From Chrysomallon squamiferum (Eukaryota > Mollusca > Gastropoda > Neomphalida > Peltospiridae), in the NCBI GenBank assembly GCA_012295275.1, contig CM022672.1, forward strand, positions 15,078,625-15,142,624: a DNA stretch of 64,000 nucleotides, given 5' to 3'. The position numbers and the translations under genes are program-made. The notes beneath the pieces are model-generated. The model was given only the letters and a program-made list of their open reading frames with translations. It was not told the origin of the DNA and ran no database searches. This document shows positions 47,251 to 58,470 of the stretch, piece by piece. The stretch's first letter is position 1. Each line of letters begins with the position of its first letter.

Positions 47251-50200
47251 CTTTTTTGTTGTTTCTGTTTAGTGATAGTAAATTTTTTTTATTTTTTTTA
47301 TGTTGGTTAAAAAGGTAAATCAGTAGCTTTTGGTTTTACAACACCTTTTACCTAGTGTATTATTCCTGTTATGGTTCATAATTTTTTTTATACAGTTTCT
47401 TCTTTTGTGCAGTATATAACAACATTTCTTAAATACTATACTTTAGTATACTATACTTTGCTTTTTTTTTTTTAAGTCACCAGATCAGGTATATTCAAAT
47501 TTTATATGGCTTATGTATGATTAGCCATTTCATATTTTTTGATTCACTGCTTGAGTCTTGCCTAGGCTGTTCTTTCGTTATTCAGTAATGAGTCATTTCT
47601 TTTTTTTGTTCAGTGTATGTCATTGTCTGCCCTTACATAACCTAGGCTTATACTTCCAGATTTGCCTGAAGCTCACTGCTTCAGACATTTGAGAAGAAAA
47701 CCAACATAAAAGTTTTCTCGTGTCCTTGGTGTACCATTTAGATCTGTTTATGGCCTTTCCCCTTCAAGCAGACATTTTTCCCCTTTTCATGTTTTATGTG
47801 GACAAGCCCACATTATTTTGCGCAGTTCCTTGGCAAGCTGGCTCTACCCGCATAAAAGTATTGGCGTCATCAGAATCAATCTGCCTCCGCATTGATTCAA
47901 ACTCCCAGCACACCAGCCAGATCTGGTGAACTAGCAAAACCTTGTTAAAGTTGTAAAGGCTTTATTGAAAGCTGCCAGTGGAAAGAGCGTGCATAGTATC
48001 TCATGTAGCTGTAGTTTTCCAACTAGTCTTTTGTGTATCATCAACACAGCATGGATTTCCATTGCTTGCAGTATTTTTCAAGTTTTCCACAGTTAGCAGG
48101 TGGCTCGCTGTCCTGACTATTATTGTAGTCCTGGAATTGAACTAAAAAATTCCAAGGATTTTGTCATAATGTTTAGAAGCTGGAGAGAGAGACAGAGAGA
48201 AAAATAAGCCAGCCTAAACCTGTTTTGAGGTACCGTAAATATCTGTGTATAAAGTGGCTGTATTAATTTTTATTAATTTTTTTTATCTGACGTTTTATTG
48301 ATCTATTCTTCATTGTGTAATAAAATAATTATTTGGCCACCTGTATCACATAACCCAATATGCTATTATTATTACTATTATAATGTCTGAATTTCAAGAC
48401 TGCCAAATTGAAAGAAATTATCTTTATTCCTTCTTTTTAAAAAACAAAATCACAAAAAAAGAGAGAAGAAATAATAAGAAATAAAAAATTATATTTTATA
48501 TAGTTAATTGCTTTCAGTTTATTTTAATATATCTTTTATTTCTGTAAATATCAATGTTAATGTAATTTCTTATATTTTAAATTAATCAAATGTTTACAAT
48601 TTCTTATATTTTAAATTAATCAAATGTTTACAATTTCTTAATTTTATTTTCAAAACAAATAAAACATGTTTTATATTTGTTCACTGTTTGGCATGCACAC
48701 TTCCATTTCTTATTACTGGAAATGTTTATTATTTTCATTTCTTTGTTTATAAATAATAAATAAAAATAAATAATAATATAAAAGAGAGTAAAAAAAAAAA
48801 AAAAAAAAATAAAGTAATAAAAAAAAAAAAAAAAAAAATAACTATTTTAAATTGTAATAATTTGTACTGTTGTGTGAAATAAATTGATGGTATTTCATTT
48901 TCATAATGCACCAGTACCTACACAATTATATCATGGCCACTTGGTTGTTGAACACTGTGACCAAATGACACAAAGCTAGTATTTGACAAACCATTTTATC
49001 AGTTTTTGTTGCCTGGTAACTTGTATAAAATTGGTAATAAGTTAAATTAGACATCTAGGTTTGTTTCAGATCACTTGAAAACTGTCTTCAGTTGATTGTG
49101 TAATTTTTTGCATGGACTCTCTTAATAATACATTGCAACTAACATAGCAAAGATGTTGGTTGGAATATATTGAGTAAAATGTAAAACTGACCGAATTGTT
49201 TTTTTTTTTTTGTGTTTTTTTTTACTGATTATTGAAAATCATTTAAAAGAAATCCCCAAACAATCTCACCTGTCTTTCTCATCATCATCATCATCATCAT
49301 AATTAACCTGTTTTGTTGTATTATTAACATTACATTACGATGAAATACACATGGACTAAAATTGAAATATTGCACAGTAGTAAATGAATAAAATAAGTGA
49401 TCAATAACTGTTTTGACATCAGACTGGGATGACAAAAAGTCTGCACACCAGTTGTTGGCACAGGTAAATCATTTTGGGTTTGAATTTTCCAGCGAGGCCA
49501 GATTTAAATTTGACCAGCTGTGACCTCCCGGCTGTTTGTTTATGTGCTAACTAAACAGGGGACTTGAACAAAGGGACGACAGCTTGCTATAAATACTGTT
49601 ATGCAGTGTGGTCATCAACCAGGAACTGACAAGTGGACACATGCAACTTCGCCCGATTAAGACAAGGTTCAGATGGCAATTGCTAAAATAAGTGATATGT
49701 ATTTGTTTTGGTTCACTAAACCAAATGGTGCGAAGTTGAGGGAAGTGATGGGGAGTATGTTGATATTTTTAAAAACATTTTTGTTTGGAATATAAAAAAA
49801 ATAAAAACCTAATTTAATTATAGATGCAGTGTATATTATTTTGTTACTTGTTGTTTTGTGTCAAATGTGAGCGTGAATTAAAGAGCGACAGATCTAAGAG
49901 AATACCAAATAACTTGGGTTAATCAGGTGTGTATGTGTTTGTGTATGTCAGAGAAAGAATGAGAGAGGATTGTTTTGGACATGTTAATTAGTTTAATTTT
50001 AATTAACTGTAGGCAAATATGGATTTATTTCACAGAAATAAAATGAATAAATAAAATAATTATAATTATAATAATAATTAAAAAATGGACTGTTCGGCAT
50101 TAAAAAAAAAATGATTTGAATTTTAATTTTAACATTGAGTATATTCATACATTTGTTATTATTCACATGTGTAATAAATAAAAAGATGATATCAATGAGG

Positions 50201-51069
50201 TGAATAAACATTTTCACTAGTTTTGACAGGCTGTGCATTAAAATTTTCTCTAAATATATAAAATAAATAAATTAATACAAAGTACTGCTAAATAAAAAAA
50301 TTCGGATAATCAATCAAGAGAAAAAGTTACTACAGACTAAGTCACAGTGCACTTTTAGACAGCTCAGCATGGTATTGCATTGATAGGTGAATAATCAGTG
50401 ATTTGTATGCATTTAGTTCATTCACAAGATCAATTTTTTCTTTTTGTCTTTTTTCTCCTTTTTTTCTTTTTTTCTTCTTCTTAATATAAGAAAGTAAAAA
50501 GTGCATTGATGCGAGAAAAAGGAAATTTAATTCATGATCTTTAACTATTTTTCTACATTGCATATTGGGGCATATTTCCATTTTCCTTCTTTTTTTCACT
50601 CAGTGTACAAGCTACTATTACCATTCATAAATCAAAGTGGAACAAATATTTTAATAAAAACAAAGGATTGAAACTGAAAATGATTTCTGCTTTAATTTAT
50701 TAAAATGTTTTCTTTTGTACTTTATTCATTCTTTGCATGTTCAGGTTGGAAAGAAAGAAAAAAAAGAGAAAGATACTCATTCATATTTACATTTTGCCTT
50801 GCAAAATATCCAATATTCATTCACTCACTGCTTGCTCACAGAGCTAGGTCTTTTTTCCGTTATATAAAATCTTCATCGAAAACAGAAACAGAATTAAAAC
50901 TCTTAATTATTTATTTATTCATTCATCCAGTGTTTTTCTTACTCTATCCTACCTACATCACTCATGTAGGAGTATATTTATTTCAACCAGTTTCCTGAAA
51001 GTTTCTTTGTGTCAGACTTTTCCTTCATTTCATCATCCTCTTGTCCAGCTCTATCAGCTAGCCAATTAT

Positions 51070-51104
<35 letters not shown>

Positions 51105-54100
51105 TACATGTGTGAATTAAATTTAGTTGCTGCTGGATTTTCTGGCCTGGGATCATGTTTGGCTGGGACAGTGTGTTTGCATGACCAGGTTTGTAAAACT
51201 TTGCTGGTAGGCTAAAAACATCAGATCCCAACTGCCACAGCATACTTGGTCTGTCACACTGTTTGAGTCGGAAGTTTGAAAAATTGTTGCAGGAATTTTT
51301 CAGCTTTGCCTGTGATGTTTTTAAAATGTTACAAGAACTTCTTGTCCCTGCTCTGTCAACTCAGCTCTGAATGTCCGTAAAAGCAAATTTAGACATTATA
51401 AAAAAAATAACCAAATTCACTATAATGATTATAACTAGAATTTAAAGCGAATTATTAAAAAAGAAGATATTGAAAAGTTATATTTTATTTAAAAAAAAAA
51501 AATGTTTTCCTTTTAATTTGTTAAACAAAGGATGGCAAATAAAATAAATATCCTTACTGCATTCATTTACTCTGTATAATTGTGTGTGTGTGTGTGTGTT
51601 GCATGTAATATGTGCATACATACAGTAATGATTAATTAATTAAATTTAATTTTTACAGAATGGTTTTTAAAATAAGTCAAACATTCAATTTAAAGTAATA
51701 AAACAAATGCATTTTATTATTATAAATCAAATATTACGAGTCTGTTGCTATCTAAATGTTGGAGCTCCAAAAAACAGTTCAGCCTCATTTTGTATTGTCT
51801 TTCTGTTAGGTGACATGCTCAGGTCCTCATTTCACTGTTACATTCGCGGTAAAACTTTATGACTGTACTTTATGAACAATTTTATTTATTTTTTGATTTT
51901 TTTGTTAAAAGGAAATTTTATTGGCACAAACAATTGTTATGGAATATCTGTGTTACTTATAGCATAGCTAAATATATAAATGCTTTCTTGGAAGCGTTTA
52001 AATATATATATATACACGTTGTTTGTGTGTGTGAATATATGAGGATTTTCTTTTTTTCCAGTTTTATATATATATATTTTATTATTATTATGATTTTTTA
52101 TTTGTTACTGTTACTATTTTTTTTTTTTTTTTTTTTTTTTGAGTTATTACCATAAAAATAAATAAATAAATAAATGAATAATTGGAAAGAAAGAAAATCC
52201 TCATAGATTTACTTAGTCAATAACTACCTTCACTTTATTAAACTCTTCTCTTTATTTATTTTTATTCTTTTTTTTTTGAGACCACCACCTACAACGGCTG
52301 GTGATCCATAAAATTTGAGTAGGACAGGCTTTCATTTTAGTGGTTGCCATGGATTTAATCATAGGTTGATAAGTCTACATCACAGTTACCCAGTGGGAGT
52401 TCTGTTTTAGCCATAGGCTAGAGGATGTACATTTTAAAATGCTAGCAATATATATATATATTTTTTTTTAAAGCAACACCCCTAGAAATTTTGGTTGATG
52501 CACTCAAGCACAGCAGAAAACTTTTATTATTTTTATTTTTTTATTTTACTGTCATCACAAGGACTGCAGTCAAAGCTTGCTGCATTTAGTTATTTTTCTT
52601 CTCTGTATGTTCAGGTCTTTTTTTCTCTTTTTTTTAACAATCTGTTCATTCTACTGCTGTGTTCAAAGTCTCCACTTAATGGCAGTAAATGTCAGGATTT
52701 TTCCTTCCTAACTCTGGTTCAGCTTTGGCGGGTCATACAGTGGTCAACCTATTCAGGTCAAAGCTATCTTTGAAGTGGGCTGTTACAGCCTGCATTCAGC
52801 ACAAGGTACAGTGCAAACCACCAGTTGACTGGTGGTTTTATTTTCATCTGTACAGGGTGGCAGCTTTCAAGCTTTTCCAACATCAAACCTTCATGGAGCC
52901 TGTCAGCTTTTCCCAACCTGGATTCTGTTTATGTAAGTGTGTTAATATTTAATATTTTTCAGTGATTTTTAAAAAAGATTTTTTTTTTTTTTTTTGTAGC
53001 TGTGGATATTAATTTTTTTTTTTGTTCAGTGAAGCTATAGCGAAGGAATGCAAGTTGCCCAGTTGAGTTGGCACATTGCCAGATATGCTAGAGGGATTTC
53101 CCATGATTACAATAATTGGGAAGTGGCAGCTTGGGCCAAGGAGTTCCCATACATCCACTTAGTTTCTTTTTACACAATGGAAGTAGTTGAGACTGCTCGC
53201 ATTTGAAAATCTTAATTTTATTGAAATTCAGGTCAGATGCATTTTATAGTTAGTTTTTCTGATGTGATCAAGTGATGTAAATTTTTTACCATAAAATGCT
53301 TTGGCTGTAAGTAAATTGAATCATTTTCCATTTTGACAAATAAGCAAGAGTACACGCGTGTATTCATGCTCTCATACATGCAACATATAAGGACGCATAC
53401 AAACAACCAAAACACATGCACACACACAAGCACATAAAATCATAGTTCGTGCTAGGCAAGTAAAATAGGGAGAAGTGAGATTTCGTGAAGGTGAAAAAAG
53501 AAAATAAGACGTAACCAAGCCTTTCTCGTTAACGTGAAATCTACAAGTATTCATTGACATTCTGTTTCTAGGCCTTTAACAAAATATTTGGTACACTCTC
53601 AGGCAATAAGAGGTAAAATTATTTAATAAAAGTCTTATTCTGATATTTATTAATGATTACTTGCAGCCTCCTTACTTGATTCTTGTGTGTTTGCAAATTG
53701 TAATCTTTACAATACACATAATAATGTTCAGTCATTTAACATGTACGTCCATCTCAGTTAATTTAATCTGAATAGAAATTCATTATAACTGTATTTATTG
53801 TCAACCTTTAACCTCAATAATAAAACAATGCATTTTTGCAACTATTCATTCAGTTGTTCAAATGATCTCCTTCTACATGAGAGGCACCCATCTCTGTAGT
53901 ATTCATTGGTAGATATATATATATATATATATATATATGTTTGATGGAAATTACAGAAGTCTGTGAGAACAAACAAATGTACAGACACTTGCAACTTCAA
54001 AGAGATGCATTCCAAAAACGAAAAAAAGGTTACTTAGAACACTGCCATGAGTTAATAGTACGGCAAAGTTTAATACAACAGGGCAAGTATTTTGCCATCA

Positions 54101-55462
54101 TTGCTCCATCATGATTTATAGAAACATTTTTATTTTTGTTTTTTTTAATAAATATTATCTTGGCCTACTGATAGTGTGTGGAGGTACATTTTGATAATGA
54201 GAAGGACGAGTATTTGGCAATAAAAATGTTCCTTTTGTCCTTGTATTTAGTATAATCTTATTTCCTGCCTACCATTCCTCAATCTTGAATAGTTTGTTAA
54301 TGGATTTCAAATCTGAAGAAAAAAATACCCGAGGAAATTGTGATTGTTAAGGATAAAATAAGAAAATGTTCGTCATGATTTTTGTGCATACTTAAATATA
54401 TTCAAGTGTGTGTGTGTGTGTGTGTGTGTGCAAATGCATACCTGCATGCATTTCATAAGCATACACACTCAAAACAGACACATTTTCAAGGAAATCTCAT
54501 TTTTACTTGCATGCACACGTACACATACATACATACATACATACATACATACACTCATATACGCATAGACATTCTGCAGATTTGGGCTATAATTAAACAC
54601 AAGATCTAAAGTTCATTATGGTTGTTGTACGTTCATCATCACACGTGTTCCAGCATGCACTGGAGTCTTTTTTTGAAGAATGTCTTTAGAAAAGTGCTTC
54701 ACCGAGGCAGCCAGCATGTGGTAATAACCTGAAGACATTACAGAACACATGGCCACTAATTACACTGGTCTGCTGCTCCTTGGTTTGGGTGTTCAGAAGT
54801 ATTAGTAGTTGTTTTTTTCACATGGAAGTTTCAAAATTTCCACAGAGAATGTACTTAGGTATACACGTGTACATATATACACATACATACGGTCAGGCAG
54901 TGGAGAACTGAATGAGAAACAAGGAGAAAGAGATGTATGAGAAAGATAGAGAGAGGAACAGAAAGAAAAAAGGACTGATTTGTTCTTCTTTATAATGGAA
55001 AAAATGGAATAATGCTAAACATACTTTTTATAAATTATGTGGATGTTTCTGTTAATGTACACACACATGCACATGCACTCACACACACACAAATACACAA
55101 ACACACAAACACACACATTCTTTTTTTGCCAAAGAAAAGAACAAAAATATTTTAAAAACATTTTTTTTAAATGTGTGTGTGTGTGCGTGTTAGCTTAGTT
55201 GATTTAGTTTGTTGTGTGATATAAAATAAGGTTGGAGCTTAAAGTAAGCACTTGAAATTTCATGCTGTGTTGTCCTTGTGGTAGCTGCATGTTCACTAAA
55301 ACTGACATTGTTGTGTGAACATGACAAATCTGGATTGTTCTGTATTTGCTTCTATTAATAGATAACACAGCTATCTATATGTGTGTCACTGATGTTAAAT
55401 GAAGCAAAACAAGGGATGATGCTTTTAGCTGTATTTGTGTGTGTGTGTGTGATGGATGAATG

Positions 55463-55495
<33 letters not shown>

Positions 55496-55667
55496 TGTGC
55501 AGTTTATGGATGAGTGCCCCAGTAACTACTTATGAGTGTACCAGTGCATTCTTGTGTGAGTGTACTTCTGTCAGTGTCCAAATTGCATCTGTGTCCATAC
55601 AAATGCATGTATGTGTTGGTAAGTTACAATCCTTATATGATGGGTTTTTTTGTTGTTTTTTTAAAAA

Positions 55668-55698
<31 letters not shown>

Positions 55699-56509
55699 AT
55701 GAAAGTAAAATTCATTAAAGATTGATTTAAAAAAAAAAAAAGTTTAATATTAAGGAAATTAAACTAATGAAATATTGAGTACTTCTTCGAAAAACAGTAT
55801 TTTGTTTGTTTTTATTGATTATATTGCTGACAGCATTATTATTATAGTTATTTTTTTACATAACACAACTAGGTAAATTTTTGTGTAACTGTCGAATACA
55901 ACATAAATGTAATCATAGAGAGAGAAACAATCAGTTGTGAAATCTATTGACAAAATTTAACTGCTGCAGGAATCATCATTAACACTCAGCTTTCTTTCCT
56001 TTTTTTTTGTTTTTTAAATATTATTTTTATATTCTGAATAACAAATAAAATTATAATCATGGTACCACCTGAAGTTTGAAAGATATAGAAATAAAGAAAG
56101 AGGAAATTAAAGAGGAAAATGAGAGAATCAGAAAGATGACAAAGAAATTAAGAGAGATAGAAATGTCTATATAGAGATACAGAAAGAATAAATGAGAACG
56201 AAAAAGTCGATTATTTTGTACATGGAATTATCATAAAAGTGTTGAGAGAAATGCAGTGAATCACTTTCATAATTTTGCTTCCGATATTTTAGAATTTTTC
56301 TAATTGTGTGTGTGTGTGCATGTGTCTGTGTCTCTATCTACTTAATTAAAATCTTTTTTTGGATCTGAATAATATTCTGAAACATTGCAGATCACATATT
56401 TTCTTTATTATCTGTGCACATATCTATTAATTATTAGATTTACTGTATCATGTTTTGGTTATATATAATTCACATTCACAGAGTAAAGAGAATAAGGGTA
56501 AAGTAATAA

Positions 56510-56555
<46 letters not shown>

Positions 56556-57938
56556 ACTATGATTAATTATTTTACGGTGGTGATGATACTGATTTTATTT
56601 TGAGAATCAGCTTGTAAATTATGTATTTTTAAAATAATCAGCTTCATTACTGGTAAGGAATGTAAGTAAATAAACTATACTGGTTTCAGTCTGTGCTAAC
56701 TGTTAACAGGTATTACCATATCTAGAAACATCTAACCCTAATGCATTGTTAGGTTTGTTTTAATGTATAGCTGTTCTGTATTAGTGTTACAATCACATGT
56801 GATTTTATGCTTGTTAATACCTGTCCAGATAAAACTGTCTATTTCAGATTTCAAAATGAAATCATTTTATGTAATTTTGGTTATATAATATTTAGGCAGA
56901 TTAAACTCTTTTTTAACATTACATATTTTCAAAAACATTCTGCTTACACATCATCATCCTTTTTAATATTTAATCAAATTTTAAAGAAACATACATACAT
57001 ACATATAGACACATGCATAAACATTTACTTTTAATTGGTACATTTTACTAAACAATATTTTTCATAGATGTAATTTTAGTATTAATCATGTTTAAAAGGT
57101 TTGTTTTATTATATTATATATATGTTGCTCAAAGTACTGAATTTTGCTTTTTTAGTTCATATATAGTCTATCTATGATCAGTTTAAAACACTGAATTTTA
57201 TTCTTGTTAATAAATTTAAAATTGTTACATAACTTCATTTGATTGTGTGATCACTTTAAAATCCCTGATACATTGCTGTCGTGTGAAGGTGTATGAACTA
57301 TTGAGCCCACATTTGATATATAGCCAGCTTAATACCATTACTATAGATAAAAACTTAGAATGCATGGAAATTCAGGTGATTTATAATGTCCTTTGTTCTC
57401 CATGCTGTTGCTGAGGGCATTGCTTGTGCAAATGACCTTTCTAGTGTGTTCCTGATAAAACCATCCTTTACCCTGTTGCAAAATGTATTATGTATGCAGA
57501 ACATTTTACTGCACTTTTATGTGCGTTTTCTATCCACTGTTTCAACTTTCACTTTAATAATGTATGAAAGTTAAAGTTTGTGTGTGTGTGTATGTTTTTT
57601 ATATATATATATATATATAACTGTGTGTTTGTGTGTGTGTGTTATACAATTATTCATAAACAAAGTTTAATACATAAATTTCCATTTAATCCTGATATTT
57701 ATGCTGCTTTTTTTGTTTACTCTTTCTCTCTAGAGAATCTCAGTTATTTAACAGTCAAGTAGTTTTATAACTGTGCATCATAAATAAATACCTATTACTG
57801 TTACTGTTAATGGTTTTGTTTTTTAATATTTATTTACTTTTATTTATTATTTCAGACCTGCATAACAATCTGAGTCAGCAGATGCAGCATTCACCTCAGA
57901 TTCTGTCAGGATTATTAAATGACGACACTAACAGAAAA
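36521..57938 (+). CDS. Unrecognised Ser/Pro-rich protein, N-terminal 134 residues (gene runs off right edge)
   Basis: Two coding exons are supported: 36497-36839 (coding from the ATG at 36521) and 57856-57938, joined in phase (G|AC gives D) across a 21-kb intron, ending in phase 0 at GTAAGT. The start is fixed by an in-frame TAA upstream at 34813 with no intervening ATG. The protein begins MPVAPSQKEPSIVRYRRLLS, then has several Ser-Pro motifs (KSPTF, TRSPPILNLSPNLSPTEP, TSPFYDL), a basic ESTRRRGQQ and DLHNNLSQQMQHSP. It looks like a disordered, phosphorylatable N-terminus of a regulator. I recognise no family. A candidate third exon at 62441-62481 is described in the findings. The huge intron with regulatory-looking islands suggests a developmental or cell-cycle regulator. 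Confidence 0.7.
36857..36893. repeat. (TA)n microsatellite 17 bases after a splice donor
   Basis: Nearly pure TA run following the 36840 GTAAAG donor of the Ser/Pro-rich gene. Confidence 0.9.
37699..37736 (+). repeat. Left terminal inverted repeat of the MULE-like element
   Basis: Starts GGTGTCATCCCATTTGGTCA. Preceded by target-duplication copy TTGTTAAG (37691-37698). The TIR contains an internal 16-bp subrepeat: CCCATTTGGTC and CCCAGTTGATC. Confidence 0.8.
38224..38475 (+). pseudogene. MULE-type transposase C-terminal remnant
   Basis: The open frame includes VVEFNNCRVMTWVDDD, FPLCMWNHF and PKTN, which match the order of the MULE transposase end: an aromatic-rich TW segment, then FP..MWN, then TNN.VEGWH. 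The last motif is damaged (TNIWEV). Upstream sequence (38080-38220) also looks coding-like but has stops. The identification rests on these motifs and on the surrounding TIRs. Confidence 0.55.
38784..38821 (-). repeat. Right terminal inverted repeat of the MULE-like element
   Basis: The reverse complement starts GGCATATTCCCATTTGGTCA and continues ATTCCCAGTTGGTT. Followed by target-duplication copy TTGTTAAG (38822-38829). Confidence 0.8.
40049..40117. repeat. (GA)n microsatellite, about 34 units
   Basis: Long pure GA run in the 21-kb intron, ending in a short G run. Confidence 0.97.
40830..41110. other. Non-repetitive GC-richer island in the intron
   Basis: About 280 bp of complex sequence among AT-rich DNA, containing GCAGCTGGC (E-box CAGCTG) and no convincing exon. 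Candidate regulatory element by contrast only. Confidence 0.25.
42235..42425. other. Non-repetitive GC-richer island in the intron
   Basis: Contains GTTTCCATAGAGAC (about 42287-42300), which resembles an RFX/X-box with one weak half. No exon is visible. Confidence 0.25.
42547..42603. repeat. (TC)n microsatellite, about 28 units
   Basis: Pure TC run followed by TG-rich sequence; complementary to the GA runs at 40049 and 56514 within the same transcript. Confidence 0.97.
43190..43460. other. Island with palindrome TGTGGCCACA and repeated TGACCAC
   Basis: The perfect 10-bp palindrome TGTGGCCACA is at 43294-43303 and CTGACCACTGACCACT at 43381-43396. ACCAC words fit RUNX-like cores. Candidate regulatory DNA; no exon. 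Confidence 0.3.
44099..44127. repeat. (AC)n microsatellite
   Basis: About 14 AC units in the intron. Confidence 0.95.
44170..44770. repeat. Very degenerate tandem array, unit roughly 55-95 bp
   Basis: Words of the form CATTTATTTAGATAAATATG followed by GTATCTGTAAAAATGGCTTT recur near 44181, 44276, 44344, 44439, 44492, 44577, 44633 and 44712. Copies differ strongly, so this is an old array. Assigned by eye. Confidence 0.45.
45285..45314. repeat. (TG)n microsatellite
   Basis: About 15 TG units in the intron. Confidence 0.95.
46230..46760. repeat. Degenerate tandem array, about 90-bp unit
   Basis: GACATCACTAGAGCATATTGAT-type words recur near 46307, 46398, 46491, 46569 and 46692, each followed by a variant of GAACATCAAACATTTGTTT. 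Strongly diverged units with irregular spacing. Confidence 0.5.
47193..47250. repeat. Compound (TG)n(TA)n microsatellite
   Basis: About 15 TG units then about 14 TA units. Confidence 0.97.
47560..48130. other. Largest non-repetitive GC-richer island in the intron
   Basis: About 570 bp of complex sequence without simple repeats, including TGGCAAGCTGGCTCTACCC and several CAGC-type words. One open frame (47720-47929) shows no family similarity. Candidate regulatory DNA. Confidence 0.3.
48564..48640. repeat. 34-bp tandem repeat, 2.3 copies
   Basis: AATTTCTTATATTTTAAATT begins at 48564 and 48598 with the full 34-bp unit repeated, and again partially at 48632. Confidence 0.9.
49430..49680. other. 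Candidate regulatory island with forkhead and TCF/SOX motifs
   Basis: GC-richer sequence with a perfect forkhead site TGTTTGTTTA (49533-49542), GAACAAAGG (49566-49574, TCF/LEF or SOX), an E-box CAGCTG next to TGACCT (about 49515-49526) and GCTATAAATA. No exon is visible. Confidence 0.35.
51110..51360. other. Non-repetitive GC-richer island in the intron
   Basis: Complex sequence after an A run at 51080-51103; no exon and no clear motif. Confidence 0.2.
52540..52930. other. Non-repetitive island carrying a 24-bp palindrome
   Basis: Complex sequence. The central feature is the inverted repeat listed next; several CAGC and GTCAAAG words surround it. Candidate regulatory element. Confidence 0.3.
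52815..52838. repeat. Perfect inverted repeat, 11-bp arms, 2-base centre
   Basis: AAACCACCAGT then TG then ACTGGTGGTTT. Each arm carries AACCACC, close to a RUNX core. It could be a dimeric binding site or form a hairpin in RNA. Confidence 0.75.
53030..53200. other. Non-repetitive island with homeodomain/SOX-like words
   Basis: Contains GATTACAATAATTGGG and ACACAATGG. Candidate regulatory element, by contrast with its surroundings only. Confidence 0.25.
53911..53938. repeat. (AT)n microsatellite
   Basis: About 14 AT units. Confidence 0.95.
54407..54552. repeat. (TG)n and (ATAC)n microsatellites
   Basis: TG run at 54407-54431 and ATAC/CATA tetranucleotides at about 54522-54552, separated by CA-rich sequence. 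Confidence 0.9.
55430..55700. repeat. TG-rich and (TA)n tracts
   Basis: TG runs at about 55435-55452 and 55465-55495, then (TA)n at about 55671-55698. Open frames here are repeat-derived. Confidence 0.9.
56514..56550. repeat. (GA)n microsatellite
   Basis: About 18 GA units in the intron. Confidence 0.97.
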
Positions 57939-58129
57939 GTAAGTTTTGTTTTTAGATTTTTTTTTTTTTATTTTTTTTTTTTTTGTTTTTATTTTATTAC
58001 AATGGCTTGCAGCGACATACGTCAGCTTGCACATACTAAATTATGTCATTTCATTTTTAAAAGTTTTATTTTTTTTTTTTCTACATTTTTGAAATATGTT
58101 TATTTTTTTTTTTAAGTTCAGTTTAGTTT

Positions 58130-58470
58130 TTCTTCTGCTGTTCGAAAGAGAACTAATAATCTCATTTATGAGCTGGATGGTAAAAAATTGCAGTGTTTTC
58201 ACATCACTCTATCAAACAACACGTATCCTGAGCAGCATAAATGGACATATTTTTTGTTCATTTAGGCTTGGGAGTTTTGCATGCCTCAGCTTCACATAAT
58301 TAATAATTCATGCTGGGTCAAAGGATATTCTGAAACAGTTTGGTCTTCATGCTTTGTTTTATTTTGCCATGCTCAGGCTAAACAGACATTGGTCCATTAT
58401 TATGCAAATGACCTCATTTTCATTGATTCTTTAGTGCAGTGTTAAATGTGCCACCAAATAATTTTGGGGC
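58130..58470. other. Candidate regulatory island with an octamer site
   Basis: Complex sequence containing the POU octamer ATGCAAAT (58403-58410), homeodomain-like TAATTAATAATT (about 58298-58309) and GGGTCAAAGG (58315-58324, nuclear-receptor type). No exon is visible. Confidence 0.35.

Noticed and set aside
47720-47929. 69-residue open frame in the large intron island
   Set aside because: No recognisable domain and no splice signals in phase with the gene; treated as non-coding.
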